Origin: an uncultured Gammaproteobacteria bacterium
Lineage (GTDB): Bacteria > Pseudomonadota > Gammaproteobacteria > CAIUAS01
Assembly (NCBI GenBank): GCA_903897205.1
Contig: CAIUAS010000124.1
Location: forward strand, 1-5,771
Length of the DNA: 5,771 bases
Direction of reading: 5' to 3'
Position 1 is the stretch's first letter, and every line of letters begins with the position of its first letter. Shown piece after piece: positions 1 to 5,643 of the stretch. The position numbers and the translations under genes were made by a program. The notes under the pieces were generated by a model. That model searched no databases. It was given only the letters and a program-made list of their open reading frames with translations, and had not been told where the DNA came from.

Positions 1-1333
1 CTATGACGCGGCCATCGAGGCGTACAACAAGGCCATCGCCTTGAAACCCAATGATGCTGAGGCTTGCTACAACAAAGGCCTGGCGCTCTATGAAAAAGAC
101 GACTATCAGGCATCTCTCGAAGCGTGCAATAAGGCCATCGACTTGGATCCCAACGATGCTGATTTTTGGGAAAGCAAATATCTCGCGCTCAAGGCCAAAG
201 GCGACCATGACGCAGCAGCAGATGCTCATAATAAAAGCATCCAACTAGCCTCGAACAAAAGAAAGCCCCTTACTAAAAGCACTAGTGATACAATGGGCGG
301 GTTAAAAAACGATAAAGACAAAATTAAAAAACATCCGGCTGACTCACCGTTAGAACAAGAGACTAGTAAGAACAAACGGTCAAAGACGCAAGGTGAGAGT
401 ATTTCGGCCAACCCTCCTAGTAAGGAAGGTAGCAATTTTACTGAGATAACCATTCCAGTTAGCACAACCAAACCTAAAACCAGTGAGCAGGCCATTGCAC
501 AACAAAATAAACCTAATCCTGGTGAAACAGAACCAAGAACTCCTGAGCGCCCAAAGCCTGATCCAAAGACCCCCACTAAAAATAGGCTTATGTCACCTAA
601 ATCACCTAAAACACCTATAAAATCTCGAAAACCGGTTTTAACCGAAGAATTAGGGAAGCCTACACCAATCATACAAAAAGACAGTCTTCCAGAAATTCAA
701 CTACAAGATATAAAGTCTAAAGATACCAGTCATTTTGAAAAATCAGAAAAAGTAAAAACCAAGGGCGAAAGAAATTTAATTGGCAGAATTGCAGAGTTTC
801 GAGCTTATAACAAAATTATTGAAGATTACGTAGAGAGATATAACATCCCCACAGATAAAATAAAACGGAATGACTTTGGTTTTGAATTTACTGAAGCCAC
901 CAAAAAGAAACATAAAAACCCTGACAAGATTATTAATTCATCGCTTAGATACTCTATAAGAGTAACCTGGTTTAATAAAAAAATAAAAGAGGATTTAACT
1001 AAAGATGCCTCGTGTGGTCGAGGTTATGATATTGATATACGGAAAAAAATCTACAAAGATCCGATGAGTAGTGAATATGAAAAAAAGGACCAGTTTATTG
1101 AGGTAAAAGGCACGGAAAATACAGGGCCAACAGTAGCTAATTTTACAAAAAACGAATTAAAGACGCTATTGGAGCAAAAAGAGAGATACAAGATTTATCG
1201 GGTTTATGGCGTCAGTGGTACTGTGGAAAAACCAGGCTCTGTTGAAATGGTAAAAAAGAAGAATTTACACCAGCATATGCCTGTCACTATGGAGGCATTA
1301 GAAATAATTGATTCTTTAAAGTTGAAATTATGA
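1..1333 (+). CDS. TPR-repeat protein with C-terminal DUF3883-like nuclease-fold domain (5' partial)
   Basis: The reading frame is open from the first base (first full codon at nt 2), so the gene starts before the window; the TTG at 41 and later in-frame ATGs are not needed as starts. 443 residues are visible. Residues 1-34 and 35-68 are two tetratricopeptide units of exactly 34 residues with the usual Ala/Tyr/Asn-Lys-Ala-Ile and Asp/Lys-Pro-Asn-Asp-Ala positions, and a third partial unit runs to about residue 84. Residues about 85-255 are a low-complexity Lys/Pro/Ser/Thr linker, probably disordered. Residues about 258-440 resemble DUF3883: a Gly-Arg-Ile-Ala-Glu-Phe motif (nt 782-799), Gly-Tyr-Asp-Ile-Asp (nt 1022-1036) and Phe-Ile-Glu-Val-Lys-Gly (nt 1094-1111), matching the E...D...ExK pattern of PD-(D/E)XK-like folds. 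TPRs mediate protein binding; the C-terminus may be a nuclease. Whether it is a defence protein, a secreted effector or something else cannot be told. No signal peptide can be assessed because the N-terminus is missing. Confidence 0.8.
   Translation, partial: YDAAIEAYNKAIALKPNDAEACYNKGLALYEKDDYQASLEACNKAIDLDPNDADFWESKYLALKAKGDHDAAADAHNKSIQLASNKRKPLTKSTSDTMGGLKNDKDKIKKHPADSPLEQETSKNKRSKTQGESISANPPSKEGSNFTEITIPVSTTKPKTSEQAIAQQNKPNPGETEPRTPERPKPDPKTPTKNRLMSPKSPKTPIKSRKPVLTEELGKPTPIIQKDSLPEIQLQDIKSKDTSHFEKSEKVKTKGERNLIGRIAEFRAYNKIIEDYVERYNIPTDKIKRNDFGFEFTEATKKKHKNPDKIINSSLRYSIRVTWFNKKIKEDLTKDASCGRGYDIDIRKKIYKDPMSSEYEKKDQFIEVKGTENTGPTVANFTKNELKTLLEQKERYKIYRVYGVSGTVEKPGSVEMVKKKNLHQHMPVTMEALEIIDSLKLKL
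2..205 (+). repeat. Two tandem 102-bp TPR-coding repeats
   Basis: Nucleotides 2-103 and 104-205 are in-phase 34-codon units, both starting with a Tyr codon and sharing strong blocks such as aaggccatcg and gatgctga. They encode consecutive TPR units and probably continue a longer array upstream of the window. A third, degenerate unit begins at 206. Such near-identical units can expand or contract by recombination. Confidence 0.75.
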
Positions 1334-1370
1334 GAAATAATTTCTTCAATTTGCGAACGCTCGATCCTAC

Positions 1371-1402
1371 CAGAAAACCTACTCACAGCAGTAGGTTTTC
1401 TG
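1371..1402 (+). terminator. Bidirectional rho-independent terminator after the TPR gene
   Basis: A perfect 13-bp inverted repeat (1371-1383 with 1390-1402) encloses a 6-nt loop. The core stem is cctact/agtagg; the outer stem is A-rich on the left (agaaaa) and T-rich on the right (ttttct, then gttta), so a U-tract would follow the core stem on either strand. It lies 37 nt after the TPR gene stop and about 105 nt before the ATPase start, so it should separate the two genes into different transcripts. Confidence 0.75.
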
Positions 1403-1506
1403 TTTATGGAACCCTCTAAAAAATAAGATCTATAACTCCCTCACTTTTCAAGAAAATTATTTAGATAAACACTTTGCTCCTTTTGTTAAATAAGGCTATC
1501 GCTCAC

Positions 1507-4305
1507 ATGCTGAATATTTTTAAATTAAAATTCGGGCAACATCCAGAGACGCGCCGTGATGCGGCTAAATCCTATCAGCGGCCAGCTTCTATCAGCGAGA
1601 AATTGCCCTGGATGGAATATGATTCAAAAAACAAATGCTTTTTACTGGACGATGGCCGCAGTGTCGGCACTGTTTTTGAATTATTAGATGTACCCTCAGA
1701 AGCTCGCCCAGAACTTTATTTGTTGCAATTACAAAAAGGATTTCAGAGTATTTTTCAAGATGTCTTTCCTGCTTATTTTGATGAGGAATCCCCTTGGATT
1801 GTGCAGTTTTATTTGCAGGATGATTATGGTAGCTTTAGAAATTATAAGCATGACTTGCGCCAGTATATTAAAGAACATTTAAAAAACACCCATTATACGC
1901 AACAATTTTTATCATTAATGGACAACCATATTGACTGGATGTCTAAGCCACAAGGGATTTTTCATGATAGCAAAGTCAGTAACCTGCCCTTTCGAGGAAA
2001 ATGCCGCCAAATACATTTAGTGATTTATCGCCGCTTAACGGGATTAGCTAAAATGCGGCGTGGCCGTACCGCCGCACAAGATTTAAATACCGTTGCGCAA
2101 ACCTTAAGCGTTAAACTGGAAGGTTGTGGTGTAAAAATAAAACGTTGCGAAGGAAAAGAATTTTATCAGTGGATGGTGAAATGGTTTAATCCTGCACCAC
2201 GCCAAGGTGAAGGTAATGCCGATATTTTATTAGAACGTTGTCCTTATCCTGGCGATGAAGACATGCCATTTGGTTATGATTTTTCTGAAAAATTATTTTT
2301 TTCTGTCCCTGAATCCAATCAAGCACAAGGTGTTTGGTATTTTGATAAAAAACCTCATAAATATCTTTCCATATTAGGATTATCTTCCCTGCCAAAAATA
2401 GGGCATTTATCTTTAGAAAGAAATTTTGGCAATTATCATTACAGTTTATTTGATAAATTTCCAGAAGGCAGTATTTTTCAATTAACCGTAGTAATTCAAA
2501 GCCAGGAAGCCGTTAAAAATCATATCTTCAATATCGAACAAAGTACACGCCGCGCCACTTCTACCGAGGCCGAAATGACCCGGGAAGATTGCGCTGTTGC
2601 TAAACGGGCGATTGAAAGTGGTAATTATTTTTATCCAACCACCATGGGCGTTTATATTCGCGGAGATAATATCAATGATCTTTATGACAAAGAGACGGAA
2701 ATTGAAACGGTTTTATCTAGCAATGGTTTTGTGTGCTTAAATGGCGATCATGAATTAATGCCTATCGATAGTTATTTGCGCTATTTACCCATGTGTTATT
2801 CATACGAGTTTGATAAAGCCCGAATATTACGCAGCCGCTATCTTACGGCCAAGCAAATTGCTAATTTGTTGCCACTTTATGGCCGTGAGCGCGGAACGCA
2901 GCATCCCACGTTGACTTTTTATAATCGTGGCGGGGAGCCACTGACATTAGATCCCTTTAACTCAACAGACAAAGATTTTAATTCGCACTTGCTCATATTG
3001 GGGACAACGGGCGCTGGTAAATCAGCCCTTGTTATTTATTTTCTCATGCTCATCATGGCCGTTTATCGCCCGCGTTTAGTCATTGTCGATGCTGGTAATT
3101 CGTTTGCACTACTCGGTGAATATTTTAAAAATTTAGGTTTAACGGTTAATCGTGTTGAAATTTCATTTAATAATGCGACATCGTTAAATCCTTTTGCTGA
3201 CAGTGAAAAAATGCTACAGCAAATTGCTGCGAAAAATAATCAATCACTCGCAGAATTACTGGAAGAAACAGAAAATGAAATTGAACAAGAATTAGAAACT
3301 TTAGATCAAGACGCCACACAAACTGAGCGTGAAGCTAATCAAGAAAACCGTGATTACTTAGGCGAGATGACCTTAGCGGCGCAATTAATGATTACAGGCG
3401 GCGAATCCAAGGAAGAAGCTGAAATTACCCGACAAGATCGCTACTGGATATTACAAGCGGTAGTGGAAGCCGCCAAAGCCGCGCATCGTGATGACCGGCA
3501 TCAAATGATCGCCAGCGATATTATTACGGCATTTCATCGTCTAGCAGCGAACTTGGAAGCGAATAATCAATTATCCGATCAGGACATGATTAAACGCTTA
3601 AAAAAAATGGCGGCCAATATGGATTTATTTTGCCAGGATAATTTGTCATCACAATATTTTAATACGGAAGGATCCCCGTGGCCGGAAGCCGATGTCACTA
3701 TTTTAGAAATGGGTTTATTTAAAGAAGAAGGTTACGAAGCACAACGCGCTTTAGCTTTCATAGGCGCAATGAACAAGACCATTTCGCTTGCTGAGCAACA
3801 TCAATATGACGAGCGCTTCACGCTATTTTTTGGAGATGAAATTCACATTATTACTAATAATCCTTTAACAGCCGTATCCGTTACACGTTGCTCAAAAATG
3901 GCACGCAAGATTGGTTTATGGCTATGGTTTGCCACGCAGAACGTTAAAGACTTTCCAAACGATGCGCGTAAAATGCTATCGATGATGGAATTCTGGATTT
4001 GCTTAGGCATGAGTGAAGCGGAAATGGCAGAAGTAGAACGATTTAAAACGTTAACAGAAGAAGAAAAAATACTATTTCGCTCGGTGAGAAAAGAAGCCGG
4101 TAAATATAATGAAGGCGTTATATTGTGCAATCGCATCAAAGGTTTATTCCGCAATATACCACCCCGTTTAAGTTTAGCATTGGCCATGACTGAAAAAGTA
4201 GAAAAAGCCGAACGTAGGAAGATGATGGATCAATATCATTGTTCGGAAATTGAGGCGGCTATTAAAATGGCTGAAAAACTAGGGACTGTTTACAATTCGC
4301 TGTAA
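1507..4305 (+). CDS. Conjugative transfer ATPase, VirB4/TraC type (ICE PFL_4706-like family)
   Basis: The product is a 932-residue cytoplasmic or inner-membrane-associated ATPase that powers assembly of, and transfer through, a type IV secretion/mating-pair apparatus. Length and overall layout fit the TraC-like ATPases of genomic-island-type integrative conjugative elements. Counting from the ATG, Walker A is Gly-Thr-Thr-Gly-Ala-Gly-Lys-Ser at about 499-506, and Walker B is Leu-Phe-Phe-Gly-Asp-Glu with the acidic pair at 777-778. It is followed by a Trp-Phe-Ala-Thr-Gln-Asn motif like the conserved Gln motif of VirB4 proteins. A Glu/Gln-rich, probably coiled-coil insert lies between the Walker motifs (about residues 575-620). 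I chose ATG 1507; an in-frame TTG at 1474 would add 11 residues but has no Shine-Dalgarno, while ATG 1507 has only a distant AAGG (1491-1494). The final seven residues and stop are encoded by the left end of the inserted IS5-family element. Usual neighbours of this family are not seen upstream. Confidence 0.9.
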   Translation: MLNIFKLKFGQHPETRRDAAKSYQRPASISEKLPWMEYDSKNKCFLLDDGRSVGTVFELLDVPSEARPELYLLQLQKGFQSIFQDVFPAYFDEESPWIVQFYLQDDYGSFRNYKHDLRQYIKEHLKNTHYTQQFLSLMDNHIDWMSKPQGIFHDSKVSNLPFRGKCRQIHLVIYRRLTGLAKMRRGRTAAQDLNTVAQTLSVKLEGCGVKIKRCEGKEFYQWMVKWFNPAPRQGEGNADILLERCPYPGDEDMPFGYDFSEKLFFSVPESNQAQGVWYFDKKPHKYLSILGLSSLPKIGHLSLERNFGNYHYSLFDKFPEGSIFQLTVVIQSQEAVKNHIFNIEQSTRRATSTEAEMTREDCAVAKRAIESGNYFYPTTMGVYIRGDNINDLYDKETEIETVLSSNGFVCLNGDHELMPIDSYLRYLPMCYSYEFDKARILRSRYLTAKQIANLLPLYGRERGTQHPTLTFYNRGGEPLTLDPFNSTDKDFNSHLLILGTTGAGKSALVIYFLMLIMAVYRPRLVIVDAGNSFALLGEYFKNLGLTVNRVEISFNNATSLNPFADSEKMLQQIAAKNNQSLAELLEETENEIEQELETLDQDATQTEREANQENRDYLGEMTLAAQLMITGGESKEEAEITRQDRYWILQAVVEAAKAAHRDDRHQMIASDIITAFHRLAANLEANNQLSDQDMIKRLKKMAANMDLFCQDNLSSQYFNTEGSPWPEADVTILEMGLFKEEGYEAQRALAFIGAMNKTISLAEQHQYDERFTLFFGDEIHIITNNPLTAVSVTRCSKMARKIGLWLWFATQNVKDFPNDARKMLSMMEFWICLGMSEAEMAEVERFKTLTEEEKILFRSVRKEAGKYNEGVILCNRIKGLFRNIPPRLSLALAMTEKVEKAERRKMMDQYHCSEIEAAIKMAEKLGTVYNSL
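4282..4298 (+). repeat. Left terminal inverted repeat of the IS5-family element
   Basis: The sequence gggactgtttacaattc matches the reverse complement of 5121-5137 at 16 of 17 positions; the mismatch is A against G at position 4. In the ATPase frame this repeat encodes the new C-terminal residues, and the stop follows at 4303-4305. Confidence 0.9.
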
Positions 4306-4309
4306 TAAA

Positions 4310-4337
4310 TTGATTTATAAGAGCAAACTCGTAAAAT
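4310..4337 (+). promoter_or_regulatory. Candidate transposase promoter inside the IS left end
   Basis: TTGATT (4310-4315) and TAAAAT (4332-4337) are separated by 16 bp and resemble sigma-70 -35 and -10 boxes. The expected start of transcription is near 4344, giving a leader of about 29 nt to the transposase ATG. It is the best match in the 5' non-coding part of the element, but the call rests on sequence similarity alone. Confidence 0.45.
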
Positions 4338-4371
4338 TGCGATTCCACAATCTACAATAAAACGAGTTTGC
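4323..4371 (+). promoter_or_regulatory. Inverted repeat that would sequester the transposase start in read-through mRNA
   Basis: GCAAACTCGT (4323-4332) is the perfect reverse complement of ACGAGTTTGC (4362-4371), with a 29-nt loop. The right arm ends one base before the ATG and contains the only Shine-Dalgarno-like triplet (GAG, 4364-4366). The left arm lies upstream of the predicted transcript start near 4344, so only transcripts entering from the ATPase gene would contain both arms and fold. This matches the logic known for IS10 and IS50, where read-in transcripts hide the transposase start; its operation here is inferred. Confidence 0.55.
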
Positions 4372-4372
4372 A

Positions 4373-5122
4373 ATGCCCAGACTGATGCTCACAGATGAGC
4401 ACTGGTCAAAGCTACGGACTATCATGCGCGAACACGGAATTTATGACAAGCCCAATTTACGAAAAACAGTCGAAGGGATTTTGTACCATATGCGAACAGG
4501 ATTGCCTTGGCGTGACTTGCCATCTTTTTTTGGTATATGGATTTCGATTTACCAACAATTTAATCATTGGTCTTCGAAAAATAAACTAATGACTATTTTC
4601 AAATCGCTTGTGCTCGACCCTGACCTTGAGTGGGAATTTATTGATGGCAGCATTGTGAAAGCCCATCAACACAGTACGGGCACGGCAGGTGAAGAAGAGC
4701 AAGCGATTGGTAAAACTGTCGCTGGAAATACGGCCAAAATACATATGGCAGTTGATGCACATGGTTTACCCATCGAATTTGATATTACAGGAGGTGAAGT
4801 GCATGATGGCAAAGTTGCTCCGAAATTTTTTGCGAAATTACCAGACACAGATTATATGATTGCAGACAAAGGTTATGACAGTGAAGAACTTCGCGATCTG
4901 GTTCGAGCTAAATCGTCAGTGCCAGTTATTCCAAGGAAAAGAAATTCAACGATAGGAAATGATGATATGGATTGGGGTTTATATAAGTACCGACATCTGG
5001 TCGAAAATATTTTTGCAAGGCTTAAACATTTTCGCGCAATTGCGACAAGGTACGATAAATTGAAAAGAAATTATGCGTCTATGGTTGCAATGGCGTGTGG
5101 ATTGATATGGTTACCAATGTGA
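4373..5122 (+). CDS. IS5-family DDE transposase
   Basis: This 249-residue enzyme would cut and join the ends of the surrounding element. It has an N-terminal DUF4096-like region (residues 5-75; Leu-Thr-Asp-Glu-His-Trp near the start, then Gly-Leu-Pro-Trp-Arg-Asp-Leu-Pro at 43-50) and a DDE catalytic domain. Visible catalytic residues are D91 (Phe-Ile-Asp-Gly-Ser), D165 (Ala-Asp-Lys-Gly-Tyr-Asp) and E211. The Y-(2)-R-(3)-E-(6)-K signature is exact at Y204, R207, E211 and K218. Many relatives are made by frameshifting between two frames; this one is a single uninterrupted frame of normal length, so it is probably active. ATG 4373 is preceded by only a weak GAG and lies next to the hairpin arm, which suggests low translation. 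Confidence 0.93.
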   Translation: MPRLMLTDEHWSKLRTIMREHGIYDKPNLRKTVEGILYHMRTGLPWRDLPSFFGIWISIYQQFNHWSSKNKLMTIFKSLVLDPDLEWEFIDGSIVKAHQHSTGTAGEEEQAIGKTVAGNTAKIHMAVDAHGLPIEFDITGGEVHDGKVAPKFFAKLPDTDYMIADKGYDSEELRDLVRAKSSVPVIPRKRNSTIGNDDMDWGLYKYRHLVENIFARLKHFRAIATRYDKLKRNYASMVAMACGLIWLPM

Positions 5123-5137
5123 ATTGTAAACAGCCCC
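5121..5137 (-). repeat. Right terminal inverted repeat of the IS5-family element
   Basis: Read on the minus strand this is ggggctgtttacaattc, pairing with the left end at 16 of 17 positions. It overlaps the last two bases of the transposase stop codon (TGA 5120-5122), so the element has almost no 3' non-coding DNA. Confidence 0.9.
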
Positions 5138-5251
5138 TAATGAATAAGTAAAATAATCGTATTTTTATCGAAGAATTTAATGATGTTGCAGCATTAAAAA
5201 ATTGTCATGCACAATCTTAGGTTATTTCTAAAATGCTTAAGTTAAATCGAT

Positions 5252-5257
5252 TATAAT
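5252..5257 (+). promoter_or_regulatory. Possible -10 box
   Basis: A perfect TATAAT lies 36 nt upstream of the GTG of the 28-codon ORF. No good -35 box is found at 16-18 bp upstream, and the surrounding DNA is AT-rich, so chance occurrence is likely enough to keep the call weak. Confidence 0.3.
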
Positions 5258-5293
5258 AAGGGCTAATATTAAACCTAATCCTAGGAGAGTAGA

Positions 5294-5380
5294 GTGAATT
5301 TTTTTATAAATTACCCAAGTAAGCCCTTAAGAAATTTTATATTTTATAGTATCATCGTTCATATTTTTTATGCTAGTTAG
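5294..5380 (+). CDS. Possible 28-residue peptide, function unknown
   Basis: A GTG start is preceded by AGGAG (5283-5287) at 6-nt spacing, a strong ribosome-binding site. The 28-codon frame ends in TAG at 5378-5380. The peptide is rich in Phe, Ile and Tyr, with a hydrophobic C-terminal half, and has no family I recognise. Its stop overlaps the Shine-Dalgarno of the next ORF (5379-5384), a leader-peptide-like arrangement. It could equally be a chance frame in AT-rich DNA. Confidence 0.2.
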   Translation: MNFFINYPSKPLRNFIFYSIIVHIFYAS

Positions 5381-5391
5381 AGGACGATCTC

Positions 5392-5643
5392 ATGAAAGCT
5401 TGAGTTATAAGTGTTACCCCTTTAGATAAACTTAGACCGCCGACTCCAGTTATTAAAGTCATCGGATTAATTTCAGCTCGAAGAAATACTAATTTTATAA
5501 AACAGTATCTTGAAAATGTTTATTGTATTTTTTGCGCCGACTTAAAAAAACAAAAGCTTGCATCGAAATTTAATTTTAACCGGTTAAATTTCTTTAAAAT
5601 TTTGCTGATTTATTATAGCAAGGAGTTGCAACATGGCCCATAA
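5392..5643 (+). pseudogene. Stop-interrupted short ORF, unrecognised product
   Basis: ATG 5392 has a strong AGAGGA site (5379-5384) at 7-nt spacing. The frame then hits TGA at codon 4 (5401-5403) and stays open for 79 more codons to TAA 5641-5643. The stretch after the stop has a protein-like composition for about 40 residues (for example Leu-Arg-Pro-Pro-Thr-Pro-Val-Ile-Lys, then Ala-Arg-Arg-Asn-Thr), while the last 35 or so codons are Lys/Phe/Asn-rich and overlap the region upstream of the IS30 transposase. One reading is a small gene killed by a nonsense mutation (a Trp TGG to TGA change would restore it) and truncated by the IS30-type insertion. I do not recognise the family. Confidence 0.35.
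5565..5592. repeat. Nested palindrome upstream of the IS30 transposase
   Basis: A perfect 14-bp palindrome, TTTAACCGGTTAAA (5575-5588), overlaps a wider inverted repeat of 9-bp arms, GAAATTTAA (5565-5573) and TTAAATTTC (5584-5592). The dyad ends 40 nt before the transposase ATG. The position suits an operator or a protein-binding site near the IS end. The two dyads share bases but have different centres. Confidence 0.5.

Larger units (their letters stand above)
4282..5137 (+). mobile_element. Complete IS5-family insertion sequence (IS427-like), 856 bp
   Basis: The element is bounded by 17-bp terminal inverted repeats with one mismatch (4282-4298 and 5121-5137) and by a TA on each side (4280-4281 and 5138-5139), consistent with a 2-bp target duplication known for part of the IS5 family. 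It holds one intact transposase frame. It is inserted in the same orientation as the conjugation ATPase gene, inside its last codons. The right boundary is ambiguous by one base: a 3-bp CTA duplication with a 1-nt gap in the right repeat would also fit, and both readings give the same empty site. Confidence 0.9.
5140..5632. other. Gene-poor interval between the two insertion sequences
   Basis: This AT-rich stretch follows the IS5-family element directly and would have been the DNA downstream of the ATPase stop before insertion. Apart from the -10-like box, the 28-codon ORF, the stop-interrupted ORF and the palindrome upstream of the IS30 gene, I see nothing in it: no tRNA, no clear terminator and no recognisable transfer gene. 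Its last part must include the left end of the IS30-type element, whose exact boundary cannot be set without the right end. Confidence 0.6.

Noticed and set aside
226..672. A 148-codon frame on the minus strand
   Set aside because: It is antisense to the Lys/Pro-rich linker, which lacks stop-generating codons in reverse; its Leu/Val/Gly-rich translation reflects that bias and it has no supporting signals.
1395..1493. A 32-codon open frame ending in TAA just before the ATPase start, as a possible remnant of the preceding transfer gene
   Set aside because: It has no start codon with a ribosome site, begins right after a stop inside the terminator, and its peptide matches nothing I recognise; it is within chance length for AT-rich DNA.
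1474..1506. TTG start for the ATPase 11 codons before the chosen ATG
   Set aside because: No Shine-Dalgarno precedes it and the added Leu-rich residues are not typical; it is not fully excluded because the ATG site is also weak.
3843..4187. A 114-codon minus-strand frame inside the ATPase gene
   Set aside because: It lies wholly antisense to the conserved C-terminal ATPase domain and shows no family features.
4373..5122. Programmed frameshift in the IS5 transposase
   Set aside because: All catalytic residues lie in one continuous 249-codon frame, so no frameshift is needed.
5160..5200. Possible terminator around taatgatgttgcagcatta
   Set aside because: Only five base pairs form and the following T-run is absent on the + strand.
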